Below, piece after piece: positions 50,301 through 58,800 of a stretch of 64,000 nt of DNA; the first letter of the stretch is position 1; each line of letters opens with the position of its first letter. Below the pieces are notes generated by a model that was not told the origin of the DNA, ran no database searches, and worked only from the letters and a program-made list of their open reading frames with translations. This DNA comes from Nymphalis io (taxonomy: Eukaryota; Arthropoda; Insecta; Lepidoptera; Nymphalidae): NCBI RefSeq assembly GCF_905147045.1, contig NC_065895.1:2919001-2983000 (forward strand). Reading direction: 5' to 3'. Both the position numbers and the translations under genes were made by a program.

Positions 50301-53300
50301 TTTTCCATTATAGTATATATATATATCCTCCTTTCCTATCGAAACGTGGACACTAACTGCGGGACTAGTCCACAAATTCAAAGTCGCTCAGCGTGCTATG
50401 GAGCGAGCTATGCTCGGAGTATCTTTGAAGAATAAGATCAGAAATGAGATTATCCGGAAAAGAACCGGAGTTACCGACATAGCTTGCAAAATTAGCAGGC
50501 TGAAGTGGCAGTGGGCTGGTCACGTATGTCGTGGGACCGATGGCCGTTGGAGCAGACGAGTCCTAGAGTGGAGACCGCGAATCGGCAAGCGCAGCGTAGG
50601 GCGCCCTCCAGCCAGGTGGACCGACGACCTTAAGAAGGTGGCGGGCACCCTCCAGCCAGGTGGACCGACGACCTTAAGAAGGTGGCGGGCACCAACTGGA
50701 TGCGGAAGGCGGAGGACAGGGAGCTTTGGCGCACCTTGGGAGAGGCCTATGTTCAGCAGTGGACAACGATTGGCTGTTGATTGATTGATCGGTGGTAGAT
50801 TTTTTACAATCATGAAACGCATGCGTAATGCTTTCAAAACAACATATGTATGTACATTGTAATTGTAATCTAGTTTGTCTAGGTATTGTAATCTAGGTCA
50901 CTTTGTCTATTAATATTGTACTAAAAATGATTCTAATAATCCTTAAATATACAGACACATTCTTCTCCTCAAAAAGGGAGAGGAGGCCTTAGCCCAACAG
51001 TGGGACATTCACAGGCTGTTACTATACCACTATATACTATATGTTTTCCATTACCAGTTCTCTGCAGGATAGGTTACTTTGTCATCGAACTTGAAGTTAA
51101 TTGTTAACAAAAATTTAACAATGGATTGGAATGCGTGATATTTAAATGAATTCCTTGTATTTTATCACAATCATTGTTCTCTAAACCATTTTGGCTCACT
51201 ACGCTTTGCTCGTAATAAATGCTTGCAAGTCGAATATCAGTTAGTGATAAAATCTTATTTAATGCCAACAGAATGTATATATACTGGTGGTTGGACTTTG
51301 TGCAAGCTCGTCTGGATAGGGACCACCCACTCATCAGATATTCTACCGCAAAACATCAGTACTTGGTATTGTTGGTACATAACATCCTCCCAAGGTTGGT
51401 GGCGCATTGGCAATGTAAGCCATGGTTATCATTTCTTACAATACCAATGTCTATGGGCGTTGGTGACCACTTACCATCAGGTGGCCCTATGGGCCGATCA
51501 ACCGTCTACCTATTCTAAAATAAAAATAATGAGGCATTGCATGTGATTTATATTTACAAGCTTTTAAAATAACATATACTCAATTCCACTTTTGTACATT
51601 CCATTTTTGTTCCTAAATTAAAACCGTTTGTTGATAAAATAGCAACGGCAGATTTCATTCGGACTTCGTATTTAACAGATAATAATAACAAATAGAAAAT
51701 CTTTTTATTTTTTTTATAATGTAAACAAGCAAGTGTCATATATTTTCAGACTTTAAGGAAGAAAACGAAAACGTCACGATTACAACAACGTTCAATTTAC
51801 TTCTTAACGATGAAAGTATATCGTTAAGGTTGGTTGGTATTTATAATGATATTTATTTATTATATTTATATTTTAAAATTTTAACATTCTAACAAATATT
51901 ATAATGTGAAAGTTTGTTTTTATGTTTATTATTCTTACAGGTCTTAACTACTCAACCGATTACCATAAAATTATGCATACACATTTGTAGGGGTATATAA
52001 AAGGGCATAGAGTATCTGACATCCCCCCCCCCCTTACACACGTGTCAAGCCGCGGGCCTAACTATTAATTAAATAAAATTGATCGGCATGCAAGACGATG
52101 ACGTCACGTTAAATAAAATATTAATCACATTTTATGTTATTAATTGTCTCATTAAAACTGCTGAATTAAATAATGTAATGAAAACTTGATCAATTTATTA
52201 TTTAATTTGTAAATTACTTTAAAATCGTAAGAAAAATGTCGAATTTTTCTTGCGATATCCATCCCATATAACACTATTGCACTATTGGACATAATAACAG
52301 ACTTTCTGGCAATAGAGACCAATCAAGGTTGTACTCATCTCAATCTTTGTACTGCATACAAATTTTAGTTTAAATAAAGCTTACAACTACAGCCCCGGGC
52401 TATAATGGAAAGATTGATTTTATTAAGAAATGTCAGAAGCGATAATTAATTAGAAAGTCGGCTCTGTCGCCGTTGGTTCTATGCTTGTGTGGGTAACATC
52501 ATCATGACATTTCATTCGCTTATAATTTCAAAGAATGTTACAGTCTTGCTAAGCATATTTACTCCATACATAAAAAAGGGATAGCAATACATTCAGTTGA
52601 AATTATGTTATGTTACGTATCGTATCAATACAAATGTCTAATGAAAAGCTTGAATTTCAGTTTGAACACAGTTTTGCGATTCATAACAGTTCCGGTCGCG
52701 CTATGGATCATCATCATCTCATCTTTCGTTGGATTATTAATACTTGCGATCATATCGTTCGCACTGTATGAGGTTAGTTGTATTTATTTATATAAAGTAG
52801 TAACTGTTTGTCTGTTAGTAATAATCTCACGTGTTGGATTATAGAAATGTACGTAAATATTAGAATTGATTCCTTAATATCCTTTCCGTTAAATTATTTG
52901 AAATCAATTGCATTCATAATTTAAAAAACAAATTCGCACGAAGTTATATATTAGTTAATATGTATATTTAAAGTATATACATAATTATTAATACAAATCG
53001 ATATAATAATTATGAAATGGTTTTTTTTTTAATAATTTAAATATTGTATATGTATAATTATATGCGTTAAAATGTAATCAACATTTTAACGCATATAATT
53101 ATATTATTATCCAGAAGATTTTCAGCAGGCGATGCTTTTGCTAGTTTTAAATAAAATAACGAGTCTATTAGGTTTTCCAATAAATTTAATTGGTATTCCA
53201 TTACAGACTTATTTTAAATTCTGATGACCCAATGGCTATCAAACGTGAATCTTAACCGAAGTTCTCGAGTTCAAACCCCGACAAGCACCGCTTTATTTTC

Positions 53301-54152
53301 AAGCGCTTAATTTGTGTTTATAATTAAGCATGTGTCGAATGCAAATTAGGACACATTTGTCCACTAACCCGCATTGAAGCAGAGTTGAATGAACTAAAAA
53401 ACCTTCCTGAAAAAGGAGATGAGGTCTTAGCCCAGCATTAGGACTGACTTTACACTGAATTTTACACTGACTGCCTATTACTTTATTATTCTGATTACAA
53501 TCATTCGTTTTAATATTAAATACAATTGTCACAATTTTTTTTAGTGCGGCTTTCTTCAAAGGAAGAATAAGGACAAACTCAAAAAACTTAAGAAGGAAGT
53601 GCATCGCCAGAGTGTGGTAAAGTGTTTCTTATATATCACTCATACTTAAGGCCTAATTTAGAAAATGAAAAATATCTCGCTCGGTATTATTTTATAATAT
53701 TATTTTATGAGTAAAGACGATTATTAATAATATAAATGTTAGATTACTAATAAATACTGATTTCTTGATAAGGCTTTGTGCAAACCCTAGGTAGGTACCA
53801 CATATTCTACCGCCAAACAGCTATATAAAATATTGTTGTATTCCAGTTTAATATTTCATACAATATCGATGTATATGGGTGGTAATGACCACTTACAGGT
53901 GGACCATTAAGAATTGCGTACCATAAATAGTGATTCATATCCAGATGTGCTTGCACAAAGTCCTACCACCAAGTATAAAACAACGACTAAAACTCTGACC
54001 CGCGCCATAACCTCGCGCTCACATTTTGCGATTTACAAAAACTAATAATCATTTTATTTTAGCGTCGATCGATGATGAGAGAAAGCATGCGAGCTGCGGC
54101 TAGCCGACGAAGTACGGAAGACAACCATCTCTTAAAACCCGAACTGGATTAA
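35396..54152 (+). CDS. Integrin alpha subunit, gene 2 (PS3-like, tentative), 25 exons, one problematic junction
   Basis: Exons: 35396-35405, 36920-37064, 37416-37516, 38714-38784, 39267-39426, 40719-40802, 41295-41387, 42560-42645, 43052-43255, 43570-43669, 43744-43914, 44658-44755, 44828-44909, 45407-45552, 45641-45759, 46144-46346, 46862-47066, 47745-47908, 48352-48433, 48778-48873, 49867-50020, 51750-51828, 52661-52772, 53545-53616, 54063-54152. Phases agree except at exon 14/15, where GT-AG splicing loses one nucleotide (total 2927 nt). Counting one extra G there gives 975 aa. The 10-nt first exon is chosen because both sister genes also start with a tiny exon and a phase-1 intron inside the signal peptide; a single-exon start at 36910 is the alternative and codes in the same frame. 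Order of parts: signal peptide, FG-GAP propeller, legs, membrane helix (about 896-920) and tail. The GFFKR motif is changed to GFLQR. The exon 15 donor (GTGGGG) and exon 21 donor (GTTCGG) are weak. Confidence 0.87.
35513..35590 (+). mobile_element. SINE family B, head fragment
   Basis: TTTGTCTAGTGGCTAGATAT and GATTCAAAGCCTAGGTCGAG correspond to the tRNA-like A- and B-box regions; strongly diverged. Intron 1 of integrin gene 2. Confidence 0.55.
35641..35901 (-). mobile_element. SINE family C, full length, inverted
   Basis: From AATATCCTGGGACATTTTTC to CAACCGGCTCGTCA, preceded by an (ATA)n run. Intron 1 of integrin gene 2. Confidence 0.82.
36280..36573 (+). repeat. Dispersed repeat, family D, near full length
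   Basis: T-run, GGACGAGCATATGGGCC, CACCAACCTTGGGAACTAAG, CTTCAAACCGGAACACAACA and GAGTGGGTGGTACCTACC blocks all present in order. Intron 1 of integrin gene 2. Confidence 0.8.
37574..37860 (+). repeat. Dispersed repeat, family D, near full length
   Basis: Second plus-strand D copy in integrin gene 2 (intron 3), begins after a T-run with TATAGTATAGGTAGGCGG and ends GCTCAAAGCCCTACCACC. Confidence 0.8.
37987..38084 (+). mobile_element. RTE-type LINE, extreme 3' end
   Basis: About 98 bp nearly identical to 50692-50788 (CTGGATGCGGAAGGCGGAGG through GTGGACAATGATTGGCTG), ending in a TTGATTGATT tail. A severely truncated insertion in intron 3 of integrin gene 2. Confidence 0.75.
38877..39152 (+). 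mobile_element. SINE family A with internal 3' deletion
   Basis: Complete tRNA-like head and body; the usual block between CCAAACC and CCAGCAGTGGGAC is deleted. Ends in a (TAC)n tail. Intron 4 of integrin gene 2. Confidence 0.8.
39616..39851 (-). repeat. Dispersed repeat, family D, inverted
   Basis: Runs from GGTGGTATGGCTTTGTATAA to CTCGTCCGTCTACCTATAC, with the left part rearranged. Intron 5 of integrin gene 2. Confidence 0.75.
40515..40690. repeat. GC-rich repeat block of unknown class
   Basis: Contains CGCCTTGGACACCGGCGAGC and TTCCCCGGAACCGCGTAAC, then an A-rich stretch and the short D-family end GACTTGCACAAAGCC. Base composition is unlike the surrounding intron 5 of integrin gene 2. Confidence 0.45.
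41794..41884 (-). mobile_element. SINE family B, fragment
   Basis: TCACTCAATCCAATGGGATG and GGTAATCCGCCACGATCGG match the B body in reverse orientation. Intron 7 of integrin gene 2. Confidence 0.55.
44128..44318 (-). repeat. Dispersed repeat, family D, fragment
   Basis: CATAACATCTTAGTGCTTAA and ACAGTGCCAATGTCTATGAG blocks in D order, inverted. Intron 11 of integrin gene 2. Confidence 0.55.
44912..45429 (+). repeat. 259-bp tandem duplication across intron 13 and the start of exon 14
   Basis: Copy 1 is 44912-45170, copy 2 is 45171-45429. They are the same length and differ, as far as I can read, by one base in the T-tract before the splice site. Each copy holds a 5'-truncated SINE A remnant (near 44975-45120 and 45235-45380), a polypyrimidine tract, a CAG acceptor and the first 23 nt of exon 14. 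Only copy 2 continues into the rest of the exon. Confidence 0.92.
46485..46622 (+). repeat. Dispersed repeat, family D, 3' fragment
   Basis: TGCAAACCGGAACAAAAACA, GATGAGTGGATGGTGG and GACTTGCACGAAGCCC blocks. Intron 16 of integrin gene 2. Confidence 0.6.
46697..46801 (-). mobile_element. SINE family A, head-only fragment, inverted
   Basis: Reverse tRNA-like head (TCCGTTAAGATTCACGCGTT) and start of the body; the 3' part is absent. Intron 16 of integrin gene 2. Confidence 0.65.
47936..48245 (-). repeat. Dispersed repeat, family D, inverted
   Basis: From TTGGTGGTAGGGCTTTGCAC to the GTCTGCCTGCGTAAGA end, with a small insertion in the middle. Intron 18 of integrin gene 2. Confidence 0.7.
49563..49735. 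repeat. 173-bp direct repeat, left copy
   Basis: Reads identically to 50789-50961 by eye. Starts TCGGTGGTAGATTTTTT and ends ACAGACACATT. It lies 131 nt upstream of exon 21 of integrin gene 2; the right copy lies in intron 21. Confidence 0.93.
50331..50790 (+). pseudogene. RTE-type LINE, 3' fragment of the RT ORF with an internal 44-bp duplication
   Basis: Translates through RAMERAMLGVSL, IACKISRLKWQWAGHV and RWSRRVLEWRPRIGKRSVGR, the same order as residues near the end of the intact RT ORF at 58425-60191. A 44-bp unit is repeated in tandem at 50604-50647 and 50648-50691, which breaks the frame (44 is not a multiple of 3). It ends with the 3' TTGATTGATTGAT tail and abuts the right copy of the 173-bp repeat. 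Confidence 0.85.
50789..50961. repeat. 173-bp direct repeat, right copy
   Basis: Offset of 1226 bp from the left copy; begins exactly where the LINE fragment tail ends and is followed at once by a SINE A 3' fragment. Confidence 0.93.
50962..51025 (+). mobile_element. SINE family A, 3'-end fragment
   Basis: TCTTCTCCTCAAAAAGGGAG to GGCTGTTACTATACCAC; no head. Confidence 0.7.
51285..51522 (-). repeat. Dispersed repeat, family D, inverted
   Basis: ACTGGTGGTTGGACTTTGTG to GTCTACCTATTCTAAAATAA, including GGGCGTTGGTGACCACTTAC. Intron 21 of integrin gene 2. Confidence 0.75.
51880..52045. repeat. Generic lepidopteran repeat fragment with poly-C run
   Basis: Contains the familiar TTAACTACTCAACCGATTA stretch and a C-run near 52023-52034. 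Intron 22 of integrin gene 2. Confidence 0.4.
53053..53103. repeat. Perfect 23-bp inverted repeat (hairpin)
   Basis: Arms 53053-53075 and 53081-53103 around a 5-nt loop; the core is ATATGCGTTAAAATGT. In intron 23 of integrin gene 2. Confidence 0.9.
53222..53460 (+). mobile_element. SINE family A, old diverged copy
   Basis: GTGAATCTTAACCGAAGTTC, AACCCGCATTGAAGCAGAG and CTTAGCCCAGCATTAGGAC blocks in order, with many substitutions. Confidence 0.65.
53767..53972 (-). repeat. Dispersed repeat, family D, fragments
   Basis: An inverted D copy with an internal deletion (to about 53930), then a short forward D end (GCTTGCACAAAGTCCTACCA). Intron 24 of integrin gene 2. Confidence 0.55.
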
Positions 54153-54210
54153 TAGGCAATATACAAGAAACTATAGATAACTATAGGCAATATAGAAGAA
54201 TGAAATAATG

Positions 54211-54216
54211 AATAAA
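54211..54216 (+). promoter_or_regulatory. Candidate poly(A) signal of integrin gene 2
   Basis: AATAAA 59 nt after the stop codon, a typical distance. Confidence 0.6.
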
Positions 54217-54477
54217 CGGTTGTGAAACTCAAACTGTCTATTATTATTATACTTAAAACAATTAAAAAAACATAAACAAGTTCAATGAACTTCACTTTAT
54301 GTTGCATAACCTTTAGGTCAAAAAGATATTATGTTACTATTAGGCATTAGTCAATAAATGACGTTAATTACTTCCCTTTTGATTGTGATCGTACTGGCTA
54401 CTTTTTTATTGTTATTGTATTTTAACTATAATGTATTAGTATGTTTATTTATGACATGTACACCCTACATTTTCAAT

Positions 54478-54560
54478 CTAAGAAATGGTTAATATTTCTT
54501 GCAGCGCAAATGTCTATGGGTGGTGGTAACTACTTTGTCAGTTGACTCATTTGCCCGTCC
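54478..54560 (-). repeat. Dispersed repeat, family D, fragment
   Basis: AGAAATGGTTAATATTTCTT and the GTCTATGGGTGGTGG block, inverted. Confidence 0.5.
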
Positions 54561-55299
54561 ATCTATTACAGCCCACCTATTACATTGCAATAAGATTAAA
54601 TAGAAGTATTTTTTAAGTATATCAAATATTACAATTTTATATTTTCTATTTTCAACGGACAAAAAACAGACTAAACAAAACTTATTTACTCATTAATTCC
54701 GTTATTAGGAACGCTTTATATACCTACTCAAATGCTACCAGGATAAAATGAAAATAATATAAATAGTCTCATTACAACAAAGTTATTTATTTATTTTAAA
54801 ATCAGACTCAATATTATAAACACGAAGATAACTGTCTGTTTGTTTGTTATTTCGTCACGATTAAGTCACTTAAGCTGAAATTTGACAAAAAGTTACCAGG
54901 GACTTGTTATGTACATAAAAATTACGAGATTTACAAGAAAAATAATAGACCAGCTAGTAGTTTTATGATAAATATTGTTTTAAAATTAAATAAATAAGTA
55001 AAAAAGTGCTTTATGTAATGTTAAGAAAATCTTTTTATTTTATAAATTATTTTTTTAATAAAAAAATTATCGACTTATAACCTAAGATTAGGCCAACCTA
55101 ATACTTTAGCCGGAATGAAATGAGATCAAAAATCAAAACAATTTTGATTACTAAAAACTTCTAATTTAAAATGAACAAAACCTCGTCAGATATATATGTA
55201 TATACCTACAAATACCTATGCATTGTATGAAATTGGCTTAAAATGAATATTATTATTTTTCCTCAAGATATTAATTGGGAATCACATCAATAATAATAA

Positions 55300-55515
55300 T
55301 AGCCTCCTGATTGATTTCGGCACTTGCGACTATTGTCAACGGAGACTATTGACTATGCATAGAGATGTTATAGTACGGGTATGTCTGTGCACAAACACAG
55401 ATGCACTCCTACCCTCTCTAATAGTCTGATGAGACACGACCAAACGATATCAAACGCAAGCTTTTCGAAGCACGGTTGTGTACATTGCCTACTTCCGAAC
55501 ACTGGTTGTTACTGA
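55300..55515 (-). mobile_element. SINE family B, old diverged copy
   Basis: CCTGATTGATTTCGGCAC, ACAAACACAGATGCACTCCT and GAAGCACGGTTGTGTACA match the B body in reverse order and orientation. Confidence 0.6.
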
Positions 55516-55863
55516 GTATGTATCAACGGAAAACTCCAATGACACACACACAAATACATTTACGTAACAGTCGTCAAAATCTAATCGATCAGTATTTGAA
55601 TTGTAATGATTTGTTAATTTACCCGACCAGAAATATAACCATTTAAAATAACTTCAAATATCGATACTGAATATATAATAAAGAATAAAAATAAATACCT
55701 AAAGTGATACATACATACAACTGGGAAGTTTCTGTATTGTATTATATATTAATGATAAAGAGGCTATAGAATTATTCATAAGCGGTGCTTCGGCGTAACA
55801 ACACTAGGCACGATTATCATTTTTAAACAGAAGTTTTTATTTCTGTAAATAAATTATTACAAT

Positions 55864-58800
55864 ATGAAAAGTGAGTATTATTTACAAATTATAATAGTTA
55901 TCATAACTTATATAATAGCTTTCATGAAAATTCGTTCTCTTAGTAGGTATAGTGTGTGGTACCTAAATTTTAAAAATCTTGAGTTCGGTCGTAGTTGAAA
56001 GACTTTGTGTTCGTCTGATCGCACTTATCATTTATTATGGATGTGCGGCTTTATTAAGTTATGTTTGATGATAATCTTTATTGAAAAAATAAGGAATTGC
56101 ATTATAAATCTAATTACGTTATCCGAATTCCAAGTAATGGTAAAGCTGTGTGCCAGGGTTATTTAATGCGTGCGTGTAAGGAACAAATAGTATTTCTTAT
56201 AGTGCCAGTGACTCAATGGTGACTCATCATCAGGTGATCCGCTTATTCGTCTGCCATTTAATTGCTAAGTATGAATTAATTGTATATAAAATAATATACG
56301 CTTTTAACCAAACGTCGAAAGCGATGAACTTCGATTTCACTATAAAAATTGGTGAATCCAATTTAATTAATCACTAAACATTTTTGTCATATAATTCTAA
56401 GCTTTTAATAATCAAACCTTTATTTTCAGGATTATATTGGATTATAATATTATGGTACATGAATATTTCGCCTATAACTCCTTATTATCATGAGATAACA
56501 ACCGTAAAACCGTACTATCCATTACGAGAAGACGCATATTTTGGATACAGCATGGCTTTCTTAGATAATGAGTAAGTAAATATTTTATTTTATACTTTTA
56601 CAAAAATTTTAAAATAATATATTCAACAGAGTCAGCGTTCTTAAGTTAGCTGAAACTAAATATAATATACTTACTATTCTCCTTTTTAAATAATTTAATA
56701 ATTCTCATAATTAATTTTATTTCCTCAATCTTTATAAATAAGTTATTTAATTATTATTAAATGTATATTGGTTAAATATGATTGAATTATATTATATAAA
56801 AGGTTAAAAATACCTTATGGCTTTTTGTTTTAATTTAAGAATCTGGAAGTGCTTTATGTACACTTGTAACTGACATACATATTAGATATATTATTAATGT
56901 TTTATAACTTAATTTGTAAATGCTTAAAAATTTTATTATAAATATCTAAATATCACATAACAAGTACATAAGCATAATACCTTGCTTCTGGAAAAATGAA
57001 TTCATCAGAAATAATCGCTGAGCCTCGAGGAAGTTTACCAGCATTTGTCCCCGATGATTTCTGCGCCCATAGCCGAATTTTCCTACCTTCGATTCACCAT
57101 CTTCTTGTACTCCCACTTTGGCATTGAAGTCACCCATAACAATTGTGTAGAAGGTATTGGTACGAGACATAGCTTTCACTATGTCTTCGTACATGGCTTC
57201 GACCTCTTCGTCAGTGTTCGTTGGGGCATACACTTGTATAACCTTCAAGGCATACCTCTCGGTTATCTTTAAGACAAGGTATGCCACCCTCGCCGACACA
57301 CTGCCAACCTCCACGACATTGCATCTGAGTGACTTGTGGATCAAAAAGCCGACGCCACCTTGGGATGGTTAGTGTCCTTCTCGGAAGTAGAGTAAGTGAC
57401 CGGCATCTAGTGTCATCGTGTCCTCGCCCTGTCTTCGGACTTCTGATAGACCTACTATATCCCAGTTAATACGACTTAACTCTACTTCCAATTCTGTCAG
57501 ATGTTCGTCCAGCCGCAGAGAGCGTCCATTATACGTGGCCAGAAACAGTCGCCGTTTGTGGTACACTGCCGTAGCCCGGGGATTCTTAGCACCCCCCATC
57601 GCACCGTTACCATGGCCGGTACCGTGGCCAGGAATAGTGTGATTACTGGGAATTGGGGGCCGTGAATTTTTGTCGTCGCTCATAGGGGGGTTTTTGCCTT
57701 AGTCACCACGCTTGGCAGGCGGGTTGGTGACCGCAGTGGCTGGACATCTTTCACTAATAGCGCTGCTGCCCGCTATCAGGATTTGCATTTTCGGATTCCA
57801 GCATTTGTGTGGTTATACCGCCACGATTTCGGTCGCCAGAGCCTCGTTCGTTGCTTAGCAGGATGTACCACGAGCAGGTGAGGTTGAAGGTAGAAAGCCT
57901 AGGTTGTTATCGGCTCCCCTTAAATCCCCTTAAAGCCTCAAAGAAAGTGGACCTGGCGAAGCCCCGATAACATAGCGATGAATAAGATCGACTTCATTTT
58001 ATCCAATAAGCTCCAAATATTTAGGGATGTCTCCGTGATCAACAGGGTAAACACTGGAAGTGATCACCGCCTGGTAAGAGGCACCCTGAATATTAACACT
58101 AAAATAGAACGATCGCGGTTAATGTTAAGTCGACTCTTAGACCAACTCTGCCTCAGGTCGAAGCTGGTTGCGAAAGCTTCCAGCTGGAACTACAGAACCG
58201 ATTTGCCATGTTGGAAACCAGGCAGGGCATTGACGACGCCACCAATGGTCTGGTGCGTGTCATCCGCGAGGTAGGCCAAAATTACTTTCGACAAAAGAGC
58301 AATGGACGTAAGTCGAAGCTCTCAGGCGAAACTCTGAACGAGATGACGAGGATACGAGAACAGCAGAATATGACGCCATCTGAGTGTCAGGCACTTAACA
58401 GGAAGGTTAAAAAACTAATAAGGCGTGACACAAGACGAGACCCGGAATATTGAAGATGCCATAGCACTCAATAGGGGCTCAAAGGTTCTTGCAAAGTCAC
58501 ATACCTCCTGTTGTCACCTGACAAAACTCAGAACCATACAAGGCACAACCGTCACCTCAAAACCAGAGATTCTAGCTGAAGTCGAAAAGTACTATGGCGA
58601 TTTATACTCATCACGAGTACCTCCACCTGAGTCCCACAGTGCGGATGACCCACGAGCCAGACTAACACGCCATCTATCAGACGATCTTCCCGACATCGAT
58701 TTGGGCGAGATTAGGATTGCTCTCGGGCAACTTGGAAACAACAAGGCTCCAGGAGATGACGGAATTACCTCAGAGCTTCTCAAAGCAGGAGGCACACCAG

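Larger units (their letters stand above)
52661..54152 (+). other. Integrin gene 2: membrane helix and cytoplasmic tail exons 23-25
   Basis: Exon 23 (52661-52772) encodes a long hydrophobic helix ending FALYE. Exon 24 (53545-53616) begins CGFLQRKN, where the conserved alpha-chain motif GFFKR would lie, then a strongly basic lysine-rich stretch. Exon 25 (54063-54152) encodes an arginine-rich tail ending LLKPELD. The tail has no sequence resemblance to that of gene 1 beyond the position of the motif. Confidence 0.9.
54153..55863. other. Intergenic region between integrin genes 2 and 3
   Basis: 1.7 kb. It has the poly(A) signal of gene 2, a D fragment (54478-54560), a generic AT-rich repeat near 54810-54910, and a SINE B fragment (55300-55515). 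No exon seen. The promoter of gene 3 should lie here. Confidence 0.6.

Noticed and set aside
50520..50837. 105-aa minus-strand frame
   Set aside because: Shadow of the RTE fragment whose RT reading is on the plus strand.
57045..57642. Several plus-strand frames of 71-75 aa
   Set aside because: They oppose the inverted endonuclease frame, which has clear motifs on the minus strand.
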